Both the position numbers and the translations under genes were made by a program. From contig CAVTWH010000010.1 of assembly GCA_963738365.1 (NCBI GenBank), positions 372,001 through 436,000 of the forward strand: 64,000 nt of DNA, written 5' to 3'. This DNA is from CAVTWH01 sp963738365. GTDB taxonomy: Bacteria; Actinomycetota; Actinomycetes; Mycobacteriales; Micromonosporaceae. The notes beneath the pieces were generated by a model, which was given only the letters and a program-made list of their open reading frames with translations, did not search any database and was not told the origin of the DNA. Below, piece by piece: positions 35,088 to 44,976 of the stretch. Positions within the stretch are counted from its first letter, which is position 1. Every line of letters begins with the position of its first letter.

Positions 35088-36005
35088 TCACGTGAGCAGG
35101 ACGACCTTGCCGCGTACGTGACCGGACTCCACCTCCCGGTGGGCGGTGGCCACCTCGGTCAGCGGGTACGTGCGCACCGGCATCACCAGCTCGCCGTCGG
35201 CCGCCAGCCGCAGCACCCGGGCCAGCCGCTCGGGCGACCGGGGCGGGATGACCAGCCGGGCGCCGTACTGCCCGGCGGTCACCTGGTCGGCGATGGTCCC
35301 CACCCGGTCGGGCGCCGCGCCGGCCTCGATCGAGGCCGGGATGGCCGGGCCACCGATGGCGTCCAGCGCCACGGTGATGCCGTCCGGCGCGAGTTCGCGG
35401 ACCCGTTCGACCAGGCCCGGGCCGTGGGCCACCGGCAGCGCCCCGAGGGAGCGCAGGTAGTCGTGGTTGGCCGGGCCGGCGGTACCGATCACGGTGGCGC
35501 CGGCCAGCCGGGCCAGCTGCACGGCCACCGTCCCCACCGAGCCCGCCGCGGCGTGCACCAGCAGCGTGTCACCGGCGCCGACACCGAGCAGCTCCAGCGC
35601 GCCGGAGGCGGTCTGGCCGGCGGCCACCAGGGCGGCGGCCTGCACCGGATCCAGCCCGGCCGGCAGCGCCACGGCCTGGTCGGCCGGGACCACCACGGCG
35701 TCGGAGCAGCCGTTGCCGGGCGCCGAACCGGCCACCAGGTCGCCGACGGCGAGCGTGCGGACCTCCGGGCCGAGCGCGTCGACCACGCCGGAGTACTCGT
35801 TGCCGGTGGTGGCCGGGAAGGTGACCGGCATCCACTCGGCCATGTCGCCGCGCCGGGCCTTGATGTCGAACGGCTGCACCCCGGCCGCGGTCACCCGTAC
35901 CCGGAGGTGACCGGGGCCGGGTTCGGGCAGCGGGGCGGAGCCGAGGCGGAGTACGTCGGGCGGACCGTAGCGGTCGTAGAGCACGACCCTGATGTCGTCA
36001 GGCAC
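35088..36005 (-). CDS. Zinc-type quinone oxidoreductase-like NADP dehydrogenase
   Basis: MDR-superfamily reductase, about 305 residues from GTG 36005. GroES-like N-terminal domain (YGPPDVLRLGSAPLPEPGPG, GVQPFDIKARRGDM) and Rossmann domain with the NADPH motif AAAGSVGTVAVQLARLAG. No catalytic or structural zinc cysteines, so it belongs with the zinc-independent quinone oxidoreductases. The substrate is unknown. The frame stays open upstream to 36170, but that part runs through the ArsR promoter region and is not coding. Confidence 0.9.
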   Translation of the reverse strand: MPDDIRVVLYDRYGPPDVLRLGSAPLPEPGPGHLRVRVTAAGVQPFDIKARRGDMAEWMPVTFPATTGNEYSGVVDALGPEVRTLAVGDLVAGSAPGNGCSDAVVVPADQAVALPAGLDPVQAAALVAAGQTASGALELLGVGAGDTLLVHAAAGSVGTVAVQLARLAGATVIGTAGPANHDYLRSLGALPVAHGPGLVERVRELAPDGITVALDAIGGPAIPASIEAGAAPDRVGTIADQVTAGQYGARLVIPPRSPERLARVLRLAADGELVMPVRTYPLTEVATAHREVESGHVRGKVVLLT

Positions 36006-36142
36006 GGCTCCAGCATGCCGCCTGCGACGCCACCTGGGCAGCGGGACTGTCGACCTAAGCCCCGCGCACCGGGCTTCACCACCACGACGCCGGGCCGGCT
36101 CCGCCGGACTACCCGTGGGCGGCGATGCCGACTGAACAGGAC

Positions 36143-36209
36143 TTTCAACGAAACGGTTGACAGCTTCCAAGCCGGGGGCCTAGGGTTTGTTTCAACCAAT
36201 GAGTTGAAA
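36143..36209 (+). promoter_or_regulatory. ArsR operon promoter with two operators
   Basis: Promoter TTGACA (36157-36162), 18 bp, TAGGGT (36181-36186). Operator 1 (36143-36162) is TTTCAAC-N6-GTTGACA and covers the -35; operator 2 (36190-36209) is TTTCAAC-N6-GTTGAAA, a perfect palindrome over the expected start of transcription. The downstream ArsR-type regulator very probably represses its own operon here. Confidence 0.8.
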
Positions 36210-36232
36210 GGCCGACCGAGCTGGGAGCGCCG

Positions 36233-36596
36233 ATGGCGGTGGACGAGCTGTCCCGGATCTTCGCGGCACTCGCGGACCCGACCAGGCGCGACATGGTGAC
36301 CCGGCTGGCGGCCGGCGACGCGACGGTGAACCAGCTCGCCGAGCCGTACCAGATCTCGCTCCAGGCGGTCTACAAGCACCTGAAGGTGCTCGAGGACGCC
36401 GGGGTGGTGAGCCGGCCGCCGGGGCCCCAGCCTCGGCCGGTACGGCTGGAAGCGGAGGTCTTCGACCTGATGGACAAGTGGATCGAGCGCTACCGGCGGC
36501 AGGCGGAGGAGCGTTACCGCCGCCTGGACGCGGTGCTCGCGCAGCTGAACGACACCGACACCGGCACCGACGACGCAGAAGGGAAGCGCGGCATGA
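36233..36596 (+). CDS. ArsR-family transcriptional regulator
   Basis: Winged-helix repressor, about 120 residues. FAALADPTRRDMVTRLAAGDATVNQLAEP and ISLQAVYKHLKVLEDAGVV are the classic ArsR helix-turn-helix; no metal-binding cysteines, so it belongs to the SRPBCC-paired group rather than metal sensors. ATG 36233 follows GGGAG. No stop separates it from the next gene in this frame: either a real fusion or a one-base error, since a TGA (36594-36596) overlaps the next ATG in another frame. The usual ATGA overlap is what I expect. Confidence 0.85.
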
Positions 36597-37076
36597 GCAC
36601 CATCGCCGAAACCACGATCGAGGCCGACCCGAACGTCCCGATCATCCGCATGACCCGCGAGTTCGCCGGTACGCCCGAGCAGCTGTTCCGGGCGCACACC
36701 GATCCCGAGCTGTTCGCCCAGTGGGTCGGACCCGAGCTCCCTGCAGACGCGCATCGAGGAGTGGGACGCGCGCTCCGGCGGCAGCTGGCGGTTCGTGTCC
36801 ACCCGCGACGGGGAGGAGTACGCGTTCCGCGGCTGCTTCCACGAGGTCCGGCCGGACCGCATCGTGCAGACGTTCACCTACGAGGGCGACCCCGACGGCG
36901 TGGCCCTGGAGACGCTGTGGTTCGAGGACCTCGGCAACGGCCGCACCCGGCTGCGCACGCAGTCCCTGGTGGACAGTTTCGAGAGCCGGGACGCGTGGCT
37001 GAGCAGTGGCATGGAGACCGGCGTCAACGAGGGCTACGCGAAGCTCGAGGAGATGCTCGCCGATGGCACTGTCTGA
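36593..37076 (+). pseudogene. SRPBCC/AHSA1-family protein, one apparent frameshift
   Basis: Starts MSTIAETTIEADPNVPIIRM, then TREFAGTPEQLFRAHTDPELFAQWVGP, the usual opening of ArsR-linked SRPBCC proteins. At about 36730-36745 the frame changes. The rest continues in another frame as LQTRIEEWDARSGGSWRF, FRGCFHEVRPDRIVQTF and ends in EGYAKLEEMLADGTV at 37076. Both halves are conserved, so one missing or extra base in the sequence is the simplest reading. Probably a ligand-binding hydrophobic-cavity protein; ligand unknown. Overlaps the next gene by 14 bp. Confidence 0.75.
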
Positions 37077-37636
37077 CCGGCCCGCCGAGCGGCACCGGGA
37101 GATCGGCCGGGTGTTCACCGATCGCGTCCGGGGCACCCGGTCGTGGGACGTGCCCTCGCCGGTCGCCGAGTGGACCGCCCGGGACGTGGTACGCCACCTG
37201 ACCGAGTGGTTCCCGTCGTTCCTCGCCGCCGGCAGCGGCATCCGGCTGCCGGCCGGACCGAGCGTCGACGACGACCCGGCCGGCGCGTGGCAGGCACAGT
37301 ACGACGCCGTGCAGGCGCTGCTCGACGACCCGGCGACCGCCGAGCCTGGTGCTGACCAACCCGCACATCGGCGAGGTGCCGCTGGACCGCGCGATCGACC
37401 AGTTCTACACCGCCGACGTGTTCATGCACACCTGGGACCTCGCCCGGGCCACCGGCCAGGACGACCGGCTCGACTCCGACTTCTGCGCCGAGCTGCTGGC
37501 CGGGATGGAGCCGATCGAGCAGGTCATGCGGTCGTCCGGCCAGTACGGTGCCCGGGTGCCGGTGCAGGACGACGCCGACGCGCAGACCAGGATGCTCGGC
37601 TTCATCGGCCGGGACCCGGACTGGACGCCCCGTTGA
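37063..37636 (+). pseudogene. TIGR03086-like (DinB/maleylpyruvate isomerase fold) protein, one apparent frameshift
   Basis: Begins MALSDRPAERHREIGRVFTD at ATG 37063; SWDVPSPVAEWTARDVVRHLTEW carries the first metal-ligand His of the mycothiol-dependent isomerase/DinB fold. Near 37335-37350 the frame shifts. The second half reads VLTNPHIGEVPLDRAIDQFY, DVFMHTWDLARATGQD (further His ligands) and ends FIGRDPDWTPR. Third gene of the ArsR operon, overlapping the SRPBCC gene. Family clear, function unknown. Confidence 0.75.
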
Positions 37637-37643
37637 GCGGGTC

Positions 37644-39521
37644 TCAGGACCTCGGTACGCCGACCGGGCCGGGCACCTGGTAGATCCGGTAGCCGGGGAG
37701 CTCGGTCACCGTGGGAGTGACCCCACGGGCGGTGAAGTAGCCGCGCAGTGCGGCGTCGACCGGTCCGCCGGCCGGCGCCACGTAGGCCACGTGGGCGGCG
37801 TCGTCGACCCGCCGCCGGATCTCCAGCAGCCGGTCCTGGCCCCGGTACAGCCACTCGTTGATGGTGGCGCAGGCGACCCGCTCCCGGGTGGCGTAGACGA
37901 TCCGGTTGCAGGTCCAGTACTCGCTGTAGACGTCGTGCTCGCCGAGCCGCTCCAGCGTCGCCGTGAGCACGCCGAGGCGGTGCTGGTCGGCGCGGGTCTG
38001 CGGGATGCGCCGGGCGGCGCCCACGGTGGCCCACACCATGCTCGCCGCGAGCACGAGCAGCACGACGCCCGCCGCGCCGGCCACCGCCAGGGCACCCCGG
38101 GCCGGGTCGGCACCACGCCGGCCCGGTCCCAGCTGCGGCTGGCCGGCCACCGTGGGAGGTCCCAGCTGCGGCTGGCCGGCCGCCGTGGTGGATCCCGACT
38201 GCGGCTGGCCGGCCGCCGTGGTGGGTTCGGCCGGTGCCGCCTGCGCCGCGCGTCCGGTGGCCGTCGGCAGCCGGTCACCGGCGCGGCGGACCAGGACGGC
38301 GCCCAGCGGGCGGGCGGCCAGCCAGAGCGGCCACAGGGTGGCGGCCAGGGAGATCTGCATGGGGCTCAGGTAGCGCGCCGTCTCCAGCGGATCCAACGCG
38401 GCGCCTGGGTTGCGGACGTAGAGGGCGACCGTGGCCAGGGCGGCCAGGGCCAGGCCGAGCCGGCCGACGAGCAGCAGCCGGTCGGCGCCGGACGGGCGGC
38501 GGGGGTGCCCCGGCCGGGGCGGGCGGCGGCCTGCGCCGAGCAGGGCCGCCACCGCCAGCAGCAGCGCGACCAGCAGCAGTGCCAGGTAGCACCAGCTGCC
38601 GGCGACCTGGCCGGGGCCGCAGTGCCCGGGCTGGCAGCCGCCGTTGGCCAGCGCCACGCCGATGCCGATGCCGCCGTGCAGGCGGCCACCCAGCGGTACC
38701 GGGTAGAGCCCCCCGCTCAGGTGCCGGTAGACGGCGAAGGAGTTGTCCTCGGGGTGGCGCAGGTTGAACACCAGCGCGGGCAGCGCGCCGAGCACGGCGC
38801 CGCCCAGCGCCAGCAGCGCCGGAGCGCCGAGCAGCCGGCGACCACAGCCGACGACCAGCACTGCGACAGCGACCAGGGCGTACGGCGCGATCAGCCAGTC
38901 GTCCCAGAACGCCAGGCCGAGCAGCAGCCCGAAGCCGGCGAAGCCGACCAGCGGACGGCGCAGCCGGTCCAGCCCGAGCAGCAGCGCCAGCAGCACCGCC
39001 CCGGCGCCCAGCGGCAACACCTCGGGGTACCCGCCGCCCGCGATGAGCTGGTCACGCACCACCCGGTCGGCGCCCAGCGCGAGCAGCCCGACGGTGAGCA
39101 CCGCCAGCCACGGGCTGTAGAGCAGCCGGGTGAGCCGGTAGGCGCACCACAGGAACACCGCGTAGCAGGCCAGGGTCACCACCCGCAGGGCCACCACCGT
39201 GGGGCCGGCGATCCACACCAGCGGCGCGGCCGCGTAGGCCTCCAGGGCGCCCATGTAGTGCTGGCCGTAGAACCAGACCGGCCAGTCGGCGCCCTGCGCG
39301 ATGTGCAGGGCGGCCAGCCCCATCGTCGCCTCGTCGCTGTTGGACAGCGGCGCGTGGCCGGCCAGCAGGACGATCCGGTATCCGACGCCGAGCGCGCCGA
39401 GCAGCAGGGCCAGCAGCGCGGGCCGGTCGAGCCGGCGGCCGGATGCCCGTCGCGGATCCGTCCGGGCCGGGCTGTCAGCGGTCGCGGTGGCGGTCACGTC
39501 CGGAGTGTCCCACGTGGACAC
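37644..39521 (-). CDS. GT-C (family 39-like) membrane glycosyltransferase
   Basis: About 625 residues with 10-12 hydrophobic segments. The first outer loop has NSDEATMGLAALHI, the acidic pair used by polyprenyl-phosphate-sugar-dependent GT-C enzymes, followed by WPVWFYGQHYMGALEAY. A long cytoplasmic-type loop (about 435-475) consists of repeats of TTAAGQPQ-type units, and a soluble C-terminal domain contains YWTCNRIVYATRERVACATINEW. The acceptor is unknown. GTG 39521 lies inside a 9 bp inverted repeat; GTG 39497 just downstream of it is a good alternative start. Confidence 0.8.
   Translation of the reverse strand: MSTWDTPDVTATATADSPARTDPRRASGRRLDRPALLALLLGALGVGYRIVLLAGHAPLSNSDEATMGLAALHIAQGADWPVWFYGQHYMGALEAYAAAPLVWIAGPTVVALRVVTLACYAVFLWCAYRLTRLLYSPWLAVLTVGLLALGADRVVRDQLIAGGGYPEVLPLGAGAVLLALLLGLDRLRRPLVGFAGFGLLLGLAFWDDWLIAPYALVAVAVLVVGCGRRLLGAPALLALGGAVLGALPALVFNLRHPEDNSFAVYRHLSGGLYPVPLGGRLHGGIGIGVALANGGCQPGHCGPGQVAGSWCYLALLLVALLLAVAALLGAGRRPPRPGHPRRPSGADRLLLVGRLGLALAALATVALYVRNPGAALDPLETARYLSPMQISLAATLWPLWLAARPLGAVLVRRAGDRLPTATGRAAQAAPAEPTTAAGQPQSGSTTAAGQPQLGPPTVAGQPQLGPGRRGADPARGALAVAGAAGVVLLVLAASMVWATVGAARRIPQTRADQHRLGVLTATLERLGEHDVYSEYWTCNRIVYATRERVACATINEWLYRGQDRLLEIRRRVDDAAHVAYVAPAGGPVDAALRGYFTARGVTPTVTELPGYRIYQVPGPVGVPRS
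38125..38235. repeat. In-frame 33 bp tandem repeat in the GT-C gene
   Basis: Three copies built on TGCGGCTGGCCGGCCGCCGT, encoding AAGQPQ-type units in a loop. Confidence 0.8.
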
Positions 39522-39537
39522 CTCGCTCGTGGGACAC
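39505..39537. promoter_or_regulatory. 9 bp inverted repeat at the GT-C gene start
   Basis: GTGTCCCAC (39505-39513) and GTGGGACAC (39529-39537), 15 bp apart. It looks like an operator at the 5' end of the gene and favours the downstream start at 39497. Confidence 0.45.
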
Positions 39538-39547
39538 CTGCCGCCGC

Positions 39548-40799
39548 TCAGACTCCGGGCGCGGCGAGTGCGGCCAGCGCGGTGAGCGTCATCACCCGTA
39601 CGCCGTGCCGGATGGCCCGCTCGTCGACGTCGAAGGCGGACTGGTGCAGGTCGAACGGGACCGGCCGGCCGGGTACCCCGACGCCGAGGCGGATCATCGC
39701 GCCGGGCACCTCCTCCAGGTAGAACGAGAAGTCCTCGCCGCCCATGCTGATCTCGGCCTCGACCACGTTATGCACGCCGACGGCGGCGCCCGCGGCGTTG
39801 GCCACCACGGCGGTGGCCAGCCGGTCGTTGACCACCGGCGGTACGCCCCGGGTGTACTCGACGCTGACCTGCGCGCCGGTGCCCGAGGTGGCGTCCCGGA
39901 TCAGCGCCTCGACCAGCGCCGGAACCTCCCGCCAGGCGTCCCGGTCGAGCACCCGGACGGTACCGCGCAGCACGCCCTCGATCGGGATGGCGTTGGCAGC
40001 CTCGCCGGCCCGGGCGGAGCCCCACACCATGGAGACCCCGGCGCGCGGGTCGACCCGCCGGTCCAGCAGCGCCGGGACGTCCACGATCACCCGGCCCATG
40101 GCGTGTACCAGGTCGGCGGTCAGGTGCGGGCGGGCGGTGTGGCCGCCCTTGCCGCGCAGGGTGACGTGACCACGTCCGCGGCGGCGGTCATCGGGCCGGG
40201 GCGTACGCCGACCCGGCCGACCGGCAGCGCGGCGCGCAGTGCAGGGCAAAGATGGAGGTCACGTCCTTGAGCCCGCCGGCCGCGATGACCTCGCGGCGCG
40301 CCGGAGGGGAAGGTCTCCTCGGACGGCTGGAACAGCAGCCGTACCCGGCCGGGCAGCTCGCCGCGGGCGGCCAGCTGGGCCAGCGCCCGGCCGGCACCGA
40401 GCAGCAGGTGGTGTGCACGTCGTGGCCGCAGGCGTGGCAGGCGCCGGCGACGGTGGAGCGGTAGGGCACGTCCTTGGTGTCGGGCAGCGGCAGCGCGTCG
40501 AGGTCGGCGCGCAGCGCGACCACCCGGTCGTGTCGCCGGTACCGGGGATGTCGCAGATCACGCCGTTGCCCTTGGGCAGGAAGCGGGGGGCCAGGCCGGC
40601 CGTGGGTCAGCTCGCGGGCGACCAGCGCTGCGGTCTCGAACTCGCGGCCGGACAGCTCGGGGTGGGCGTGCAGGTGGCGGCGCAGTTGGATCAGCTCGGC
40701 CCCGCGGCCGGCCAGCCAGCGGTCCAGCCCAGCGGGCAGCGGATCGGCCCGGCCGGCCGGACCAGTCTCGGTCTCGGCGTCGGCTGTCCTCGTCGATGC
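39548..40799 (-). pseudogene. M20-family amidohydrolase, several apparent frameshifts
   Basis: Metal-dependent amidohydrolase/carboxypeptidase (hippurate hydrolase-like). In order: IQLRRHLHAHPELSGREFETA, VVALRADLDALPLPDTKDVPY, AGACHACGHDVHTT (metal ligands), a stretch around GLKDVTSIFALHCAP, then GGHTARPHLTADLVHAMGRV and the ligand Glu region ISMGGEDFSFYLEEVPGA. All are conserved but spread over three frames, with breaks near 40190-40230, 40300, 40405, 40525 and 40590. The last 630 bp (39548-40175) are clean. No good start codon is seen in the first frame segment. Probably intact in the organism. Confidence 0.8.
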
Positions 40800-41240
40800 T
40801 CAGCGCAGTCCGTCACGACTTCTTCGTGATCTCGACTGGGATCGGCTCTCTTCCATGCGTGCCGCGGACCTGGCAAGCGTAGAGCCGAATTGGTGACGCT
40901 GCGCAACATCATTCTCGTGTCCGGGGCATCGCTGTGTGTCACATTTGTGCTGGTCGGGGTGGCTCGAACTGAGCGCCATTCACGTGCACACCTCCATCAA
41001 CGGGTTACCGTCCGCGAGGACACGCCCCGGTCACGGTCGGCTGCGGCAGTGGCCGATGTCACTGCCGCGCCTGCAGCCGCTGACCAGTACCTGCCACTGT
41101 GGCGGGCGTGCCAAACAACCGGCCGGGGCCGGACCGGGCGGTAAACCGCCGCCGTGGCTTTCCCTTCGCCGCGAGACCTTGCAAGATAGGGTCGGCAACC
41201 AGTCCGCACGAGCAGCTCCGCCCGACGACGGTTAGAAGCT
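40800..41240. other. Non-coding region before the second Ser/Thr kinase
   Basis: 440 bp of lower GC than its neighbours. It must hold the kinase promoter (a TAGGGT at about 41197-41202 is a candidate -10). One plus-strand frame (40893-41144, MTLRNIILVSGASLCVTFVL at the start) has a hydrophobic N-terminus but atypical codon use; I give it about 0.25 as a gene. Nothing else recognised. Confidence 0.5.
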
Positions 41241-43275
41241 GTGACGACTCAGACCTCCGCGTGGCAAGGCGACCAGTCCCACCCGGCTCACCCCGGCCGG
41301 GCGGTTCCGGGCACCGTGATCGGCGGCCGGTACCGACTGCGGGTGGCCATCGGTACCGGCGGCATGGGTACCGTCTGGCAGGCCAGCGACACCGTGCTGC
41401 GCCGTGACGTGGCGGTGAAGGAGGTCGTGCTGCCACCGGGCATGGCCAGCGCCGACCGCAGCGCCATGTACGAGCGCACCCTCCGCGAGGCGCGCGCCGC
41501 CGCCGCCCTGTCGCACCCGAGCGTGGTGCAGGTCTACGACGTGGTCACCGAGGGCGGCCGGCCGTGGATCATCATGGAGCTGCTGCAGGCCCGCAGCCTC
41601 GCCGAAATGATCATCCAGGACGGCCCGCTGGCCGCCCGGGCGGTCGCGAAGATCGGCGTGGCGCTGCTCGGTGCGCTGGAGGTGGCGCACAGCGCCGGGG
41701 TGCTGCACCGCGACGTCAAACCCGCCAACGTGCTGATCTGCACCGACGGCCGGTGCGTACTCACCGACTTCGGGGTGGCCCGGATGCCGTCGGAGAGCAA
41801 CCTCACCACCCCCGGCATGGTGCTCGGCTCGCCGCACTTCATCTCGCCGGAGCGGGCGGTCGGCGGCGCCTTCGGGCCGCCCAGCGACCTGTTCTCGCTC
41901 GGCGTCACGCTCTACACCGCGGTCGAGGGGCGGCCACCGTTCGACCGGGGCGACCCGTTCGAGACCATGCGCGCCGTGGTCGAGGAGGAGCCGCAGCGGA
42001 TGGTCCGCTCCGGGACCCTGGCCGGTGTCCTCACCGGGCTGCTGGAGAAGGACCCGGACCGGCGTTGGGACGTCAACCGGGCCCGCGCGGCGCTGCGCGA
42101 CCTGCTCGACGGCACGCTGGCCAACCGCGCCGTACACCACGTGACCGACCCCTACGCCGTGGTACCGCCGGCTCCCGCGCCGCCCCGCCAGCAGCCGGAG
42201 CTGCCCACCGGCCGGGTCGGCGGGCGGGCCATGCTCACCCCCGGCACCGGCGCGGGCTTCGACGAGCCGGAGTTCCACGGCCCCGCCTTCGACCGCCCCA
42301 CCACCGACCAGCAGCGCCCCACCCCGCCGACCGGCGGCCAGCAGTGGGGTACGCCAGCGGACAGCGGTCAGCAGTGGGGTACGCCGCCGACCGGCGGCCA
42401 GCAATGGGGTACGCCGCCGGACGGCGGCCAGCAGTGGGGTACGCCGCCGGACGGCGGCCAGCAGCGGGCGGCGCGCGGGGGGCAGCCGCCGCAGTGGAGT
42501 CCCAGTGGCGGCGCGGTGCTCGGTGTCACCGACCCGGAACTGGCCAGCCTGGCCCGGGGCGGCCCGCGCCGCGACCCGGCCGGCGGTGACGCCCCGGCGA
42601 AGACAGGCCGGGCCAGGGCCGCACTCGGCTGGTTCACCGCGCTGCCCCGGGGCGCGCAGATCGGCCTGGCCGCCGGTCTGGTGGCCGTGCTGGCGCTGAG
42701 CGCCGTGCTGGCCACCAGGGGCGGCTCACCGGCCGCCCAGGCCGATCCGCGCCCGTCGGCCACCACCTCGGCGGACGTGCCGCTGATCGACGGGGCGCAG
42801 AAGTACACCGACAAGGGCAACCGGTTCACCCTCAACGTGCCGGGCAGCTGGAAACAAGCGCCGACAGGCAGCTACGTGGACTTCACCGACCCCGACGACA
42901 GCAGCCGGCGGCTGCGGGTCAACGTCGAACGGGCCGGCGACAGCGCCGAGGACTTCCTGGTCAACGCGGAGAACCAGCTGAAGAAGCGGACCACCTCTGC
43001 GCCGCGCCCTACGCCCGGGTCGGAACCTGACCGACGTCACCCTGGCCGGCCAGCCGGCCGCCGAGCTGGAGTACACCTGCGGCACCGGCGACACCATGCG
43101 GCACGGCATCTGGCGCGCCACCGTGGTCGACCGGCAGGCCTACGAGTTCTTCCTGACCGTGCCGGACACCCGGTTCGGCGCCAGCAAGGCCATCTACGAC
43201 GAGGCGGTCCGCAGCTACCACTGGCCACCGGCTGACCCGGCATCGCCGGCGCCACGGGTAGCGGCCATGCTATGA
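41241..43275 (+). CDS. Membrane Ser/Thr protein kinase, C-terminus frameshifted
   Basis: Hanks kinase with Gly loop IGTGGMGTVW, K60, HRDVKPANVL (D158) and DFG (176-178). A Pro/Gln-rich linker with GGQQWGTPPD repeats follows, then one membrane helix (IGLAAGLVAVLALSAVLA) and an outer domain (KYTDKGNRFTLNVPGSW, VDFTDPDDSSRRLRVNVE). Past 43000 the frame changes. The true end reads NLTDVTLAGQPAAELEYTCG, then AYEFFLTVPDTRFGASKAIYD, and stops at 43275. The first-frame stop is at 43235. No PASTA repeats; the outer domain type is unknown. GTG 41241. Confidence 0.88.
42331..42470. repeat. In-frame 30 bp tandem repeat in the kinase linker
   Basis: Four to five copies of GGCGGCCAGCAGTGGGGTAC plus a variable end, coding for GGQQWGTPPD. 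Located between the kinase domain and the membrane helix. Confidence 0.9.
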
Positions 43276-43281
43276 ACAGGC

Positions 43282-44976
43282 ATGACCGGATCCCGCCGAG
43301 CGACGGCGCAGTCCCGCCGACCTCGACCGGCTGCGCGCGCAGGGCCGGAGTGGCTCGCCGACGACCCCGACCCGGCCGGCCGGGCGGAGCTGCGAGCGCC
43401 TGCTCGACCGCGCTGCCGGAGACCGCGGCGCGAGCTGGCCGACCGGTTCGCCGGCCCGCTGACCTTCGGCACCGCCGGGCTGCGCGGTCCGCTGCGCGCC
43501 GGCCCCAACGGGATGAACCTGGCCGTGGTCCGGGCCGCCGCCGCCGGCCTGGTCGCCTGGCTGGCCACCCAGGGCGCGTACCGGGTCCGCTGGTGATCGG
43601 GTACGACGCCCGGCACGGCTCGCACGCGGTTCGCCCAGGAGACCGCCCGGGTGGCCACCGGCGCCGGCCGCCGGGCGCTGCTGCTCCCCGGGCCGCTGCC
43701 CACGCCGGTGCTGGCCTACGCGGTGCGCAGCACTCGGCGCGTCGCCGGAGTGATGGTCACCGCCAGCCACAACCCGCCGCAGGACAACGGCTACAAGGTC
43801 TACCTGGGCGCGGCGCTGGGCGGCGAGCGGGCGCCGGGGCGCAGATCGTGCCGCCGGTCGACGCCGAGATCGAGGCGGCCATCCGGGCGTCGGGCCGCTG
43901 CGCGACGTGCCGCTGGGCGACGCCGGCGAGGTGCTCGGCGACCCGACGTGCTGCGCGGCTACCTGGACGGCGTGCGTCGGCGTGGTGGACCCGGACGCAG
44001 CCCGCGCGAGCTGACCGTCGCGTACACGCCGATGCACGGGGTGGGCGGCGAGGTGTTCGTGGCCGCGCTTGACCGCGGCCGGCTTCGCCGCGCCGGCGGT
44101 CGTCGCGGAGCAGGCCGAGCCGGACCCCGACTTCCCCACCGTCGCCTTCCCCAACCCGGAGGAGCCGGGCGCGATGGACCTGGTGCTGGCGCTGGCCGCG
44201 CGGATCGGCGCGGACCTGGCGATCGCCAACGACCCGGACGCCGACCGGTGCGCGGTCGGCCGTCCCGGTGCGCGGCGCCGGCTGGCGGGTGCTGCGCGGC
44301 GACGAGGTCGGGCGTCCTGCTGGCCGACCACCTGATGCGGCGCGGCGTCGGCCGGCCGGTACGCCACCACGATCGTCTCCTCCTCGCTGCTGCGGGCGCT
44401 CTGCGCGGCCCGCGGGCGGCCCTACGCCGAGACGCTGACCGGGTTCAAGTGGATCGTCCGGGCGCGGCCCGGCGGCTCGGCCTACGGGTACGAGGAGGCG
44501 CTCGGGCTACTGCGTGGCGCCGGAGCTGGTCCGCGACAAGGACGGCATCTCCGCCGCCCTGCTGCTGGCCGAGCTGGCCGCCGGCCTGAAGGCGGAGCTG
44601 CGTACCCTGGCCGACCGGCTGGACGAGCTGGCCGCCGAGTTCGGCGTGTACGCCACCGACCAGGTCTCCGTCCGGGTCGACGACCTGGCCGAGATCGGCG
44701 CGCTGATGGCCGCCCTGCGGGCCCGGCCGCCCGCCGCCCTGCTCGGACGAGCCGGTGACCGTGTCGAGGACCTGCTCCCCGACGCCGACGTGCTGATCCT
44801 GCGCGGCGGCGTCGACCCGGGTGGTGGTCCGCCCGTCCGGCACGGAGCCGAAGCTCAAGGCGTACCTGGAGGTGGTGGAGCCGGTCGCGGAGGGGGACGT
44901 GGCGGCGGCCCGGGGACGCGCGGCCGCCGCCCTGGCCGCGCTACGGACCGAGGTGGACACCGCCCTCGGGCGGTGA
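43282..44976 (+). pseudogene. Phosphosugar mutase (PGM2/phosphopentomutase-like), many apparent frameshifts
   Basis: Alpha-D-phosphohexomutase superfamily. Recognisable in order across frames: LTFGTAGLRGPLRAGPNGMN, the phosphoserine loop VTASHNPPQDNGYKVY, YTPMHGVGGEVFVAALDR, the metal loop NDPDADRCAV, a sugar-binding LTGFKWIV, and the phosphate-binding RPSGTEPKLKAYLEVVEPV. I count about 12 or more frame changes in 1.7 kb, the worst stretch in the window. The GTAGLRG form and neighbouring deoC/upp suggest it works as a phosphopentomutase in nucleoside breakdown. ATG 43282, stop TGA at 44974-44976. Confidence 0.82.
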
